A DNA stretch of 64,000 nt, taken from Micropterus salmoides. Its lineage: Eukaryota > Chordata > Actinopteri > Centrarchiformes > Centrarchidae. Below, piece after piece: positions 13,992-27,042 of this stretch. The stretch spans positions 20,600,485-20,664,484 of the forward strand of contig NW_024040817.1 of NCBI RefSeq assembly GCF_014851395.1. The letters run 5' to 3'. The notes below the pieces were generated by a model. The model searched no databases and was not told where the DNA came from. It saw only the letters and a program-made list of their open reading frames with translations. The stretch's first letter is position 1, and every line of letters starts with the position of its first letter. The position numbers and the translations under genes are program-made.

Positions 13992-16900
13992 ATGCACGCA
14001 CATTCATGTCTACCAATTATTTGCTCATTGTTGTTTTTATCAGCTCACCACGGGGAAGTAAATTGCCTTAATGGAGTTCAGCGGAGTGGCTTCCCCAACT
14101 GAAGCTTCCCTGTTTCACCGATACAAGCTCCCTTATTGTGCTTTTATTGGTTATCCTCCAGGGTGTGTATATGCGGTTACCCACGGCAACAGATGCGGCG
14201 CTACAAAGGCATTAGCACACGGCTGACAGTCACGTCAGAGTTCCTGGTTCAGCTCATCACAGGGATACACTACGCCTTGTGAGTGTACACACATGCCTGC
14301 ACAAACAGCCAGACTAACACGGCACAGACTCACTGATCAGCTTCAACCTTTCGTGTCTTATTTCTAAGTGGATGCACTGCTAAATGCTTTTCTTTTCTCT
14401 GGATTTTAAATGTACAAAATATGGTTGGGTGACTAAACTATGTAACATGTTAACATGTACAATGGGCGAATAGAGTCTGCAGACATACGACCCATACAGC
14501 AGCAGAACAACATGCAGTGTTTTTACACGAGGAGGTAGCTTCAGTTTTAAAACTATTAGCAAGTCAGACAGACAAACCATCACATTTCCCTTATTCCCTT
14601 AATCTCCACAACATGCATTGAGCTAAAAGTTAAATTACCCTGCATTCACTGTGAAGCAATTTTCTTCAGTCAAATTTCCCTCGGCACTGTTACAAACCAA
14701 AATACGACCAGACTTCAGACAGGCTGAAACTGCTCCCTTCATGTTTACATTGACCCAAAACAAACCGCGCCTGTGTCTGGGACACTGTTGCTAACTTTGG
14801 TCGATGCTGGACTGTATTCACCGTGAGTTTTTCAAAGCGCACGGTTTTAATAACTTAAAGTTGAAGAGCTAATACTAACCATTGGGAATTTTACTGTGCA
14901 ACTATAGGTCAGAAACTTCACAGGGAACTTTAAATCCGTATCTTAGACTCATACGCTGTGTTACATGTTTGTGTATTTCTGCCTGTGTGTAGGTGTAATG
15001 GGGAAGTTGAACTTGGATCCAAAGCACTGGACGACGTTCTGTACCGGGCCCAGCTAGAGTTGTTCCCTGAAGCCCTGTTGGTGCGTGTAATCACATTTTT
15101 GCTACTATCACATCACCCTCCTCTGTGTGTTTTTAAAATGTGTCGAAGAGCAAGCATGTGATTTAGACGCACATGCTCGCCTGCAGTTTTGATTCATGCA
15201 CAGCACACTATCCTGTATTGTACTGGTCTCTGCGTGTGTCAGAGACTGCAAGCAGAGTGTAATCCCACTAGATTATTTACATGCTTTCCACTCTGCTCCG
15301 ATAAGCTCTAATCCTTGAGGCCCAGGGAGTAGAGGATTGAACCTAAGATCACAGTATTACTACACAAGTCAAGGTGTACTCCTCCACAACAATCAAAACA
15401 CACGACCTTTGGATTCACAAATAAAAACAATGGTGTTGGGGTTTAAAAAGGGTTTTTTAAATTAAAGAAACAGCTTTGTGGACACAATACCATGAACACA
15501 CATGCACAATATTTGTGTTTACATTGTGTTAGGATGGAACTCATCAGGTGGCTGCTAGCTTAGCATTGCTTGGTGACTTGCCCCTCACAAGACGAGATGT
15601 GTTGCAGCCTCACAGAAAAAAGACATTTGTCTTGTTGTGATTATGATGCCTTCTACCTCATGTTACGTACTCCACTGTTACATGATCATTAGTGCAAGTG
15701 CCACTTGAGAATTACCAGCGAGAACAGAGGTTTATTATAGAAAGACTTGTGAAACAGTGTTATACAGAGCGAAATACAAAGCCTTTTTGTTTTTCTTATA
15801 TCACTAGTCTGTGTAACTCATTCAGTGTTTACTAAGCTTTTAGGTTTATCCCTAGGCATAAATCTGGTAGCAATGGGATTATTGATCAGCGCTTATTGGT
15901 TTGGTCACATGATCCGAGCTTCAGTCTGACTTAAGAGCACAACGCATCTTAGTGGTATCAGAAATGCGGCTCTTACAGGCATTGTGTACTGAGTCAGTGT
16001 ATTTACGCTTGGATCTTTTTTTTTTATGTGGTTTGTCCTTAATTGGGCAATGGGACAGACACTTCCCCAGACTCAAGTGCCCAACAGGCAAAACTGAGTT
16101 AGCAGGAATTGTTGTGTCCACACTGGTTGGTCAGAAGTAGCACAACAGAAAAACAAGTGGCCCTGTAGTAGAATGGAGAGATAGGAGTAGGAGTAGTAGG
16201 AGAAGTAACAGGATTACCACCAAGTCACACTGTATAAAACATGTTAGTCCATGCTAACCTGTCGGTCTAGTTCCTCACTGGCTGAGGGACAATCCTTCCA
16301 TGAAACTCCCTCCTCTGAAGCTTTAATGTTTGTCGATGCTCCTCCTCGCCCTCAGGTGGGTAATGCCATTAAGTCGTCACTGCACGGTGCAGCACTGAAG
16401 AGCAACAACAAGGAGGGCGCACGGAGCATCCAGGTGGAGATCACACCCACTTCTTCCAGGATCTCCCGAAATGCTGTCACCTCCCTCTCCATCAGGGGTC
16501 ACCGCTGGAAGAGACACGGTGAGACTTGCATACGTCGAAAAAAGCAGATTGAGATGTTAGGGACAAAGCTGTGGGAGTCGCTGAAACAAAAGAATAGCTC
16601 TGACATGCACTTTGCGTTTTTATTGGGTAATAGAATGATTTGATTGAAGAACAAATCCATGCCAAAGGAGAGAGAGCAAGAGGTTTAGATCTCTTCATTG
16701 TTCACTTACCCCAACCATTTCATGTCCTACAAATCACTGTGTACATAAGTGTCGTTTTTGTTGTTGTCATTCAGTCCCGAATCCCGCAGAGCAACTCTCA
16801 TCAGCTTGCTTACTAGTGCTGTCTACCTCCTTTTTTAAAATCTCCTCATTCAAAACCATGACAGGCGAGTTCAGTTTGAGAACAGTCAGTGAAAAAATGG

Positions 16901-17503
16901 AACGACAAAGCCAGGCAGAGATATTCAACACAGAACATGAACCTAATTTGACAGAAACAGGAAATCAGAGTGCAGGTCGTGTATTTATAGTATGATAGAC
17001 AGAGAAATGTTTAGTGACCGTATAACAAATGACTTTCTATTTTATAAGTGTCAGTGAATTAAGAGGGAGCCTTTTTCCCCAGAGTACAGATACGGCAGGT
17101 AAATTACAGCCTTCGGCTAGTTTAATGAGTAGGTTTCATCTCGAGCCTGACACCCCTTTTTCATCTCATGGATCCTGCTCATTGGTGCCCCGTATCAGAG
17201 CTAGTTTATGGGTAAAGCTTTTGTTGGAACCAAATGATGGAGGGAAAATACTATTGCATATTAATTAATGTATAGGAATGAGTGGTGGTCCAGTATGAAA
17301 TGCGATTCCATTGAAATACTGTGTTCATCTTCATAAAGCTTATTTTGATCATGTGTTATGTTCTGATCACTATGATTTTTGTCTTTTATTTTTCTGCCAT
17401 TACATTGATTACCTCTGTGTGTCTTGTGTTACTGTGGTCGTGTGTGCCTGTGCACATGGCCGTCTTTTTGTTTTCCACGTATGTGTGCATGATAACGTGT
17501 CTG

Positions 17504-17554
<51 letters not shown>

Positions 17555-19910
17555 CTATGTATTGTCCTACTACCCCCATGCTCCCCCCTCCCCCCAACCA
17601 CCAGAGTCCTCGGAGGTGAGTGTAGACAGTGATGCTACGCTGGGGGGTGTGGCCATCCCCGAGATCAGTGTGACAGGTGTGAGCGGCGAGCGAATGCCCA
17701 ACGGAGACTCCCTGCGGCCACGCTCTGACGGCCGCGCCCAGCCCGACTACGACACATTGGGCGCCGCCTCCGAGGTCAGCCTGGACCCTCGAGGTCATGA
17801 CTCCGGCACACGGGGTCAGGAGGTCAGGAGGCAGAAGTCTGTGAGGCGAATGGTGGAGAATGAGGGTTCTGGGTCGGCCTCCACAGGGAGGAGCCAGCAC
17901 TAAGGTCCTGCCCCTCCTTCCCCCTGCCCCACTCCCGGGGTAACCTAGGTAACCGTGTGTGGGGGCGTTGTCTGAAAAGCTGCATGATGACTTCCCGCCT
18001 TACCTTTTTGCGCTGGGCTCCACCACCCTCTTCGCCTAATTTCACTATTCCTCTCATCTGTCTATCAAACGTCATTCATTCATTTACTCTCTCCTTTGTG
18101 GCTAAAGCTTCCTCGTGGAGATCTTCTGCTGAGATCCCTTCAAAACAAATTAATTATTTAAGATCTAACTGAATAACAAATCAATAACCTGTAAAAATGT
18201 ATAATAATGATATGTGCTTGAATCTAAATAATGTGACATGTTTATGTTGAGTGGATCCTATTAGAAGCAGAACATCAGTTTAACAAGGAACACAAACAGG
18301 TATAAAAGTAGGTTTATGGAAATTAGAAAGGACACACATACTTTAGATATAAAACTGCAAACACTGTGGCTAGCTTTATCTTGTTTTGGCAAAGTCTCTC
18401 TAAGGCCTGAGGGCAGGTCACTGATAACAAAAACACCTGGTGCACTTGCATCATAAAGCCCAGATATCGTAGCTATGTTAGCAGTGCCAGTACCATGAGA
18501 TTGTGCTATTGTTGATGTTGTTTAGGGATCTAATTCCTAACGGAGTGTTTACCAGAGGGGTTAGTAAGGTTTTGGGTCTCTCATAGCACACCTTGGTACG
18601 CCTCGACACGTTACCCCTGGGTTGCACCTGGAGACAGATTACTTCCTTCTGACTGATAGCTAGGAGCTGAGGAAAGATATGCAGGTCTTAGATTTTTTGA
18701 TGCAAAAGCTGCTCATAATGTTAAATCCAGACTTGAATCTGACGACTCCTGACCGATTTTGGACGAGAAATAACTGACCATGAAAGATTTTGACAGGACC
18801 TGCCTATCTGTCTGTTTACCAGCTGTTATGATTAAGTGATAGCATCAGATCAATAGTGTGTATTTGTGCATATATGGGTAGTTGGCCACTCACACAGATG
18901 TGGATGCATGCCGTTAAAAAAAACAGGAAAGGTGGGTGTGGGTGTGTCTTTAGAGTTACTGAAGAGGAACAGATATATTTAGGGTTCACTTACTTTGGTT
19001 TCCTTCGTCTTCTTTCCCTTTGTGGTCTTTCCTAGGCTTAATGCTCTTAGACTCTGTCCTCTCCTGTCTTTGGGACAAAACATGCCCTCCTCTGCCAATA
19101 AACCACTGACTGTTGTCTCACAGCGTGTGTGCTGGGCTGGAATACACAACTTGCAGTGTCTCATGTCAGGTGGTGAGATGTTAGCTGAGCTTACAGTGTG
19201 AAGGCGCCACCTGCTGGAGCTCCTCTGTCATGCAGCCCTACACAAAGCTCAAAGTCCAACCTTATATGTTTATGTTAATTTGAATAACTTGATTGGATCA
19301 TGGGCTGAATTACAGATGAGGTGGTTATTTTTTCCTCTGCATGCTGCTGTTTTTCATTCAGTGTTTGTTTTGTCTCCATGTGTCTGTCTGTCTAACAGAC
19401 GCAGTGGATCTGGGTTCCCCGGATGAGCTGATGGATATTTCGGAGGTGGATGAAGGGATGTGGCCAGGTGGGGTGGGGCCTGACATGACCCCACCCACCA
19501 TCACTATCAGCAACAGCGTCACCACATTGAACCTGGGGGCCAAGGCCATGAAGATGTGTCGGCTCGGCGGGCGCACCAGCAAGGACAAGGAGGCAAGCCT
19601 TCTAACAACGGGCCGGGCCGCCAGCGAGAACACAGAGCTGTCTGTCAAGCGACTGACGCTTACTTCTAGCCAATCGGTTCCCAAGGCAGGAGCTCTCACC
19701 AGTTTGACGCGCACCGCCAGCGCCGTCTTCTCCCGCTCCTTTGAGCAGGTTGTCAGCGGCAACGCCCCTCCCTCCAGCAACCACACTGCCTCCGAAGCTG
19801 GCCGCTATTCATGCAGCCTGCAGGAGGAAGGGCTGGGGTACTTGAGTCCAGCACCAAACCACACTCGGCGCTCTCCCAGCATTAGCGTGCACCTTGGCTC
19901 TGACCTTTGA
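9338..19910 (+). CDS. hycc1: Hyccin (FAM126A), PI4KA complex subunit, 11 or 12 exons
   Basis: Coding exons, all with AG/GT borders and matching phases: 9338-9388, 10102-10203, 10654-10833, 11698-11778, 11875-11990, 13295-13390, 14162-14278, 14993-15080, 16356-16518, optional 17605 onward, and 19399-19910. Skipping the optional exon gives 501 residues; the human protein is about 520. The N-terminus MLAMDQGVVEEWLSEFK, the block LLEPVCHQLFEFYRSGE, PSLSKPSVYHE, FEVLTFLLLCYNAAL and SIRGHRWKRH are hyccin hallmarks. The tail LMDISEVDEG and VFSRSFEQV match FAM126A better than FAM126B. In known systems hyccin stabilises the TTC7-PI4KA-EFR3 complex that makes PI4P at the plasma membrane; human loss causes hypomyelination with cataract. 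No frameshift or missing exon was seen. tomm7 follows on the same strand, as in other vertebrates. Confidence 0.95.
14410..14905. mobile_element. Truncated relative of the 58,794 hAT-type element
   Basis: In hycc1 intron 8. Words such as GACTAAACTATGTAACATGT, GGGCGAATAGAGTCTGC, TTAGCAAGTCAGACAGACAA and ACCATTGGGAATTTTAC parallel those of 59,190-59,640. No intact terminal repeats remain. Confidence 0.6.
17507..17553 (+). repeat. GT microsatellite before hycc1 exon 11
   Basis: 47 nt of GT ending about 51 nt before the exon 11 acceptor, separated from it by a C-rich pyrimidine tract. Confidence 0.95.
17605..17903 (+). other. hycc1: hycc1 exon 11, alternative terminal or cassette exon
   Basis: The acceptor is at 17603-17604 after a C-rich tract. 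The phase fits exon 10, which ends with one base at 16518. Read through, the frame stays open, GC-rich and serine-rich to TAA at 17901-17903, giving a 430-residue isoform ending GSGSASTGRSQH. Alternatively a donor at 17677 (CAG/GTGTGA) makes a 72-nt exon whose phase fits exon 12, adding 24 residues without changing frame and giving 525 residues. Exon 10 can also join exon 12 directly in frame. A 47-nt GT repeat ends about 51 nt upstream of the acceptor. That the exon is used is inferred from phase and composition only. Confidence 0.6.
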
Positions 19911-20404
19911 ACCCTTGTGACTCCTGACTACCTGAACCCTCGCCTCTGATCCTGTGACCCTGTACCTGTGACCTGGAACTCCAAGCCATGCCAACTGCAA
20001 CGGACCACAAACACATGAACAAGCAACTCCCGCTGGTCCCCTCTTCACTCCATTTTAACAGCTTTGGTTCTCTGTGCTGTGAATCAGCCTGCTACCTACC
20101 CTCCTCCATTCAGACATACAGAGTTACTTCTGCTCTCTCGGCAACTTTCCAGAGTCTCCTCTGGGCCTGATAGGGGGCGGGATGTCAGGGATACCACTAC
20201 TGTCTTCAACGATTAGTAGTGCACTGTTGCAGAGAAGTCGCACCAGGACAAAACGGTAACTCCATCGCAGAGCAGCCCGTCGTAAATAGGTCCTCATGGG
20301 AAAGTATTGGGAAAGTATTTTAATTGGCATTTGTTGCCCTGCATGGCTTTTCCATACATCCATCCTGACCATGCTCTGATTTGTCAAAGGTGAAATGTTG
20401 AGTA

Positions 20405-20466
<62 letters not shown>

Positions 20467-21630
20467 TGTTTTTAGAATAAAGGCTGCTTATTGATACAAT
20501 GAACAATTATATGATTCTCCAAGTTGAAACAAGTGTCTATACTACATTTTAAAATATAATAGATCCTTTCCCATAGCAATACAGATTTCTCCTATTCTGT
20601 GTTTTCCATCTTTGGGAAGATTACCCAAGCTCCCATCGTTCACACTAGTTACAGCTGTGCTTATCGAAAGAAAAATCTGCATTCTTTCCCTTGAAACATC
20701 AGGAAAAACGACCACACAATAATCACCCAGTATGAAGAATCGGTTCTTTATGTTTACAATTGCACTGCGTTGTTATCATGATGAGAAGCAATATTTGTGT
20801 CCTTCCCTCTCGCTCCTCTAGCACTTTCCTGAATTTCTGTGTGTTTGATGGCAAAAAATAAAAATCCAGTCCTCATTACGAGGATGATTAAGGTTTTGGG
20901 GACAGTGGGTGTGTATGATTTTAAGTACTGAATTTTGCACTTGAACGAGCAAACAAGTTGGTTTTCAACTTTGGTATTTTCTTATGATCAACAAGAGAGG
21001 TTTGACTCTCAACTGTGGTATTGTCCTGTGAGAGAGCGATTCTTTGTTGCCCCGTACGGATTTCTACGCGTCTTGCATCTAGCCAGTGATCCAAAACCAC
21101 ACAGACTGGAAGTCCACTTACTTGCACAGAGGTAAAAGAATCCGATACCATCGACCTGCAATGGGAAGGCGAGCGGGGGCAACAAGGCATCTTCTCTCTC
21201 TTTTGATCCCCCCACCATTCCAGCTGTTTAGTAGTACTTTGGTGATGTGTTTCCTGTGTTCCTCCTTATTCACATCTTCATCATCCTCATCATCACATCA
21301 CAAGACATGGTGATAGTCTCTTGTACCAAAAAAAGGAATTAAACTCCACCCATCTGCTACATTTGATGTCCTAAATCCAGCCTTCATGCTGCCCCACCCT
21401 CAAGCAAAAGTGTGTTAAGTTGTCTGTGTACTAGAGCTGCCCAGTGTCCATTGCTTGGTGGGACAATAACAATCATCGTGTTTCTGTATGTGGGTTTACA
21501 GAATGTGAAAGGGTAAGCTCTTGTTGTACATCATACTGTTGTACTAAAGTTGGTTTATATTGGCCTTTCTATGTCTGAAGATAACTCACTCTTACAACTT
21601 CTGGGAATAAAGTGTTTCTATATTTCACTT
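19911..21630 (+). other. hycc1: hycc1 3'UTR with candidate poly(A) signals
   Basis: Downstream of the TGA at 19908-19910 there is no further coding frame. AATAAA occurs at 20476-20481, 13 nt after a 55-nt TG repeat (20409-20463), and again at 21606-21611, with another AATAAA-type run near 20856. Either could end the transcript. Which site is used cannot be read from sequence. Confidence 0.5.
20409..20463 (+). repeat. TG microsatellite in hycc1 3'UTR
   Basis: 55 nt of TG on the transcribed strand, 13 nt before an AATAAA. Confidence 0.95.
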
Positions 21631-22690
21631 GTTATTTCACATTTTTCTGTCTCTGCATCAGCAAACATTACAACCTACACTGTCAACAACCAGAACTAAT
21701 GCATGAGAGCTGGAGAGCAGCATTTGGCTTCATGATCAAAGAATGTTTTTATGTCCGGTCGACACTTTCGACTCTTTCTCCACCCTTACTTCCTGTGTCC
21801 ATGCTCAAAAACTCACAATAGGTGTAATCTTCATTGCGCCGAGAAATCGGTTTAAAGATATTTTGGCTTTAAAGGAAAAGCTTGTTCTATCTATCTTTAC
21901 AGTATAGTGATGTAACAGTCAGAGTTGAGTGGGCAGGTGGGCTTTTTACAATAACTTAATATTGAAATCCTGCAGTATGCCAGAGTGAGTAATGAGGAGG
22001 AGTCAAAAATCAAGTATTGCACCTTGGCAGAGCTGTCAAGGTGCTGATCCTTAAGTACGAATCTGAGGTAGGCTGCACTTGAGTATTTTATTTTCACGCC
22101 ACTTTCTGCTTCTACTCCACGACATTTCAGAGGGAAATATTGTACTATTTCACTACATTTATCTAACGCTTTAGTAGGTACTTTGTAGTTTTACTGCTTT
22201 GAGTAGGTTACTTAGACTGTATTATACTAATTAGAGGCTACACTTTACTTAAGTAGTTTAACATTTTCAATGCAGTAACCTACTTTTACTTGTAACATAC
22301 TACTTTTACAATGTGGTAGCCTAGAGTCCTGCATACTAAAGGGGCTGATAGGCCTACTTTAAAAAGCTCCAACAATTCACTCAATTCAATAAAATCCATA
22401 GTCTGTGTCCAGTGTTCAAAAGTGGTCTGTAAAATTTCGTTATGCGTTTGAAATGATTTAGTCTTCTCATACTGAAAGATGTTAAAACTGGTTAAAACCC
22501 TCCTGCTCTGAGCTGCAGGGAACTGGCCCACTCAAGGTTAGAGCGGTTCCCAAAACTTTGAGTAGCCGGAATAAAGGTGTAACATAGTCATTACAAATAA
22601 ATAATAAATAAATATCATTATGTGTCTAGATCTCGTTGAGAGGGGAGTTTGAAGTGAAAATGAGGCTTTAATATGTGAACTGTAGCAGCC
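21631..22690. other. hycc1-tomm7 intergenic region
   Basis: No gene seen. Roughly 22,050-22,310 is a partial copy, + orientation, of the interspersed repeat built from variants of TACTTAAGTA and TACTCCAC, the same family found in il6 intron 4. Confidence 0.5.
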
Positions 22691-22712
22691 GCGCTTTCAC
22701 ACGTCTGGCCAC

Positions 22713-22723
22713 AAGATGGCGGC
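22713..22723 (+). promoter_or_regulatory. tomm7: YY1-type core promoter motif of tomm7
   Basis: AAGATGGCGGC is a full match to the YY1 motif, which often sits at or just after the start site of TATA-less housekeeping and mitochondrial genes. It lies 113 nt upstream of the annotated tomm7 ATG. The motif itself contains an ATG (22716-22718) that is in frame with tomm7. Confidence 0.7.
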
Positions 22724-22835
22724 CTATGACAGACGCACCAGAGGGATAACGTCGGTAAGCAGCCGAGTCAACTACGTCACTTCCTCTAACCGTGTCCTTG
22801 GCAGCAGCAGCATCTTTGCTGTTCAGGATAAACAC

Positions 22836-25800
22836 ATGGCTAAATTGAGCAAAGAGACCAAACAGCGGCTGCAGCAGCTGTTCCAGTGCGGCCAGTTTGT
22901 CATCCGATGGGGTTTTATCCCAACCGTGCTGTACCTCGGTCAGTATCCGAACAGGAGCAGGGGGTAGACGGGATGAGGAGACACACCTCGCTAACGTTAG
23001 CCAGTTAGCTTATAGCACATTAGCCTTCAACGATGAGCTAAACTAATAATGTAACTTTTCGGGTTGGTTGGGCGGGCAAGACTTAACCTTAACTAATAAC
23101 GCCGACCATTGACTCCCTCTATCTGAGCAACATATAGTTACAAATTAATAAGACAACAAGGCTTCCAGGCGCTGTTTTATTTAACGTTAGTTGCATTGGG
23201 TCTGTATGTAACTTTGTAACATTAAATGTAAATGTCTGTAGCTTTCATGTTTAGCATTACAGGGTCCTAAGGGGTTGTCGACTTTACATTCCCCTTTCAG
23301 GATAAGTGATGCAACGTTAGTGCATGTAATGTAATGTAATTCATGGTGGTGTTTAACGGGCGTAGAAGTGTAACGTTAAGCCACATGGTTACGTTAGTGA
23401 ACTGTTGAATCAGTGCAGATACTCCAAACGGATGTGATGAAATGACATGAACTCCATTTGAAATCAAGCTGGGACACCTTTGACTGGCGATTATACCAAC
23501 GTTAGGACGTGAGAGAGGGATATATATTTTTCAGTGATCTCTATGATGGACTAAGGACTGTGCAGGTATCCTTCTGCTTGTATCTAAAACGGTCGGAAAC
23601 GGCTAACGTGGAAATACTTGTGCAATAAGTCCTGGGTAACGTTAGTTGGTTTAAAACGGTTCCTGTAGTACCCAATGTCAGGGGCACTAAAATACCTGGT
23701 TGTGGTTTTGGAGAAGAGAGGGGGAAGTTATGACTTTTGCATGGCTGTGGTTTGGAGTAAACATGGGGGAAGTTCAGACTTTTGCAGGTGTGACCTCACA
23801 GCCGGTGGAGTTGCCCTCTATGGGCCTTTTCCGAAACTGCTTGCTACTCTCTCTCCCTACCTACTTCCACTCCGTTTGAGCGTTCATGCGGAGGGTCCGT
23901 CACATTGAGTGGCATACGAAACCAGTGAGGGCAGTGGTAGTGGTTTGTTAAACCCTCAGATTCCGAGTGAGCACCGATGCTGGCTTGTTGAATGTTTGGA
24001 ACACCCTGTGCTGCACGATGGGGGACCTTTCTTTCACATGCGATTTCTGCGTGACTACGCAGGTTGACATGTAGGATTTTTTAATTCCGAAACTACACTA
24101 ACATATCATATTACCATTTACAGGGTAACAATGTAGCCCAAAGGTTATATTGTGTTTAAATAAAAAAGGCTCTTGTCTGATAGACAATAAAACTGTTGAT
24201 GTTATTGAACAATATTCATCTCATGTGAAAATCTTCAGCCAAAATAAAATCGTCTACACAAGGACAGAATAGAACATGGCATAACTAAATACACAGGGGA
24301 TCATATAACAAGCAACAAAGGCATTAAAGAAAAATAGTTAAGTCTTTATACAAAAAATAATAAATTCTTCAGATTATATAATGCTTCAATATAATATTTG
24401 ATTTATATTGAAATGTTGCATTTGAGAATGTAATATTTTTCATATAGGATAAAGATGTTCAAATATATAGCCTAGGCTTTTCTTAACAATGAATATAAAT
24501 ATTTTGATAAAATAATATAATATTTATTTTTCGTGTCTAAAGTCACGTTCTTAAAGAAATATTTGACACAAACACAAAATTAATAACAAATGCTTTCAGT
24601 TTAGTTATTGCAAAAAAAACACACTTTTCCTCAACATCAATCCTGAATCTTAATAGAACAGTTGTTTATTTGATACATGTATTACAGCAGTGAGTAGGCT
24701 TAGGCTACAGCGGTAACGTCGGATCCTATTTACGCTGGGGGGTAGGGTAGGGAGCTCGATTTGGCTGTGAGGCTGACTCCGACCAGAGTTAACTCCGTGT
24801 CAGAGTGGAAGTGGCGAGGGTCTAGTTTCGGGAAAAATTCTCCAACTTCAGCATTTTCGAAACACCAAAGCTGATGCCATACTTTCTCCCTCTTATTTTT
24901 ACATGCATTTCTCTGTCTTTTGCAACTCTTTTACTTCTTAACGGCAGAATAATATTGCGTATATCATTAGTTTCTCTTGTGTTACCACCATCTGAATAAC
25001 TCTGGTTTTGTCAGGCTGATATCTGGTATCCTATGAGATAGTCAATTAAATCATTACTAATAAATTAGTTTGGCTTTTGTAGGTTTCAGCTTTTCTGATT
25101 TTGACTCTTATTTTATGTGTACTGGATTTTTTAGGACTTTTTTTGACTTTTGTTGATTGCTCCGAAAACAATTAAAGATTAATTGATCAATTGTAAAACT
25201 CCAACGAAAATACTCAGTTGCAGCCCCATATTAAGGGATGAGTAAATTGAGATTATTTTTAGCCTTCCAGGAATCACTCTTATCTGTTTCTTAAGAATCA
25301 CTTGCACCAGTAATGACCTATGAAGGAAGCTAGAAAAGATATTGGGGAAATTGTGTGTAAGGCGGAGGCAATGAGTCAGATGTAATTATGGCCCTTTTGC
25401 TCTGTTTCTATACTATTCCAAAAAAAATGAGACCTGCAAGACAGCTGTTGATGTCAGAGCTTTCTGACACAATGATGCTGTTTAATCAAAGGGGTGTTTT
25501 GCAGAGGCAATCTGCTGATTAAGTGCAAATACTCACAGTGAAACATTTGCAAATCACAAGGTTATTGTCAGAGAAGATTGTTGCTATATCATCTTTGTGC
25601 ATAGGGATTTCACACATTTAACTGTAAAATGGGGACCATACAATATGGTTTATATGCCAGTTGATTTTCTATACTAGATGCTTGCAGCTCACCATAATAA
25701 GCTCTTCCGGATGAGAAAGATTCTGTTTTCACTGTCGCATTTCTGGGCTGTTTTCTCAAATATAAATCGGTGTGATTCAATTCTTCTTTTTGCTTTCAAC

Positions 25801-26715
25801 TTACAGGTTTCAAACGAGGAGCAGATCCAGGAATGCCTGAACCCACAGTTTTAAGGTAAGAACAGTTTGGTTTTAGAGTTGTGCTTCCTGTCAAGTCATA
25901 AATGTAATATCAGAAGCAGGAAGTGAAATGTGACCGTAAGAAGGAGTTTTCACACCTATGCAACACTGGGACTTCTTTCCGTTAGTCATGGAATAGTTGG
26001 GCTAACTGTACTTAGTTGCACAAGTTGTTTTGCTGACTGGCAGAAAGTGAAATCTGTAGTTCTACATGCTGGGTGTATGTATTAAGATTGCGGCGACTGA
26101 CAAATGATTCTATTTCCTGACTTGTCCTTCAATGTACGTCAGGACATCTCTTTAATTTAGTGAAGTCTTTGAATATCCCTCCATTTGGAAGGGATTACAT
26201 TCTTCTTATAAACAAAGGTCACTTAGTTCTTGACTCCTTTTTTCTTCAAACCCTTCATGATATAGATAGAAATGTAATAAACAGATTTCCTCTGCAGGAA
26301 TAGTACTCACTTAGTTTAATTTCTCCCCTAAATACTTGGAGTTTCCAACACTTGAAAACCCTGAATGTCTGTCTAGATGTTAGCTTTTAGTTAGCTTTAG
26401 TTGCTGTAGAGGTGAATTAAATACTTTCTACAATTAATAACTGGACATGAAAATAATGATGGTTGGTGAATGGTTAATACCCCATATGTAACGTGGCTGA
26501 TTGAACCATTTGAGATAATTTTATCTTCAAGGGGCGTTCAGTTATTTGTGTTGGTGTATCATCACAGAATGTTTAAAAACTATATATTTAAATTATATTA
26601 ATAAACATCTGGGTGATGATACAGCAGCACTTGTGCTCTGTAAGTGAACTGTGGAACTTCAGGAGTCTAGCTGAACCTTTATTTTTTATTTTTTTCTAGT
26701 TTACTGTGGGGCTAA
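22836..26715 (+). CDS. tomm7: TOM7, small subunit of the mitochondrial import receptor complex
   Basis: Three exons: 22836-22938, 25807-25855 and 26700-26715. Donors (GTCAGT, GTAAGA) and acceptors (ACAG, CTAG) are standard and the phases match. The product is 55 residues, the length of human TOMM7. It begins MAKLSKETKQRLQQLFQCGQ and ends MPEPTVLSLLWG. The single membrane helix is about residues 20-36 (FVIRWGFIPTVLYLGF). Tom7 regulates assembly and dynamics of the TOM pore in the outer membrane and stabilises PINK1 there. The last coding exon holds only five codons plus the stop. The start at 22836 was chosen because it gives the family length; an in-frame ATG 40 codons upstream would add a serine- and arginine-rich leader unlike known Tom7. 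Confidence 0.96.
22939..25806 (+). other. tomm7 intron 1
   Basis: No coding sequence or RNA gene recognised. 22,980-23,700 is rich in AACGTTAG words. 24,160-24,700 is strongly AT-rich. Near 25,150-25,230 is a short copy of the ATTAATTGATCAATTG-type interspersed repeat. Confidence 0.4.
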
Positions 26716-27042
26716 GAAACGTCTCCACACAGCCAATCCCCTCGCCTCATCAAGACCATGTGACCCACCCGTCAACAGAAATCCAGGAAATGGACATTAT
26801 TTTTCACTTTCCTCTCCATAAATCATATTGTCCAATGTCCAAGAAGTAAAGGAATGAATGTTATCTGCAGCCATACTGTTTACTGTTTGGATTAACAAGC
26901 TGGAATCAAGACTTTGTCGCTGAGAATACATTGTCTTGACTGGTCAATCTGTAGTTATTTTGTTGGGAATGTGTGACAGCAGTTTGGATATGCCATTCAT
27001 TCCATGTTTGTTCTTTTTATTTGTAATTTAAAATTTCTGAAA

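Noticed and set aside
17409..17900. 163-codon minus-strand open frame opposite hycc1 exon 11
   Set aside because: It is a shadow of the GC-rich exon and GT repeat; the plus strand has phase-matched splice sites and hyccin homology.
23675..23908. 77-codon frame in tomm7 intron 1
   Set aside because: Composition resembles a decayed interspersed repeat; no homology or splice support.
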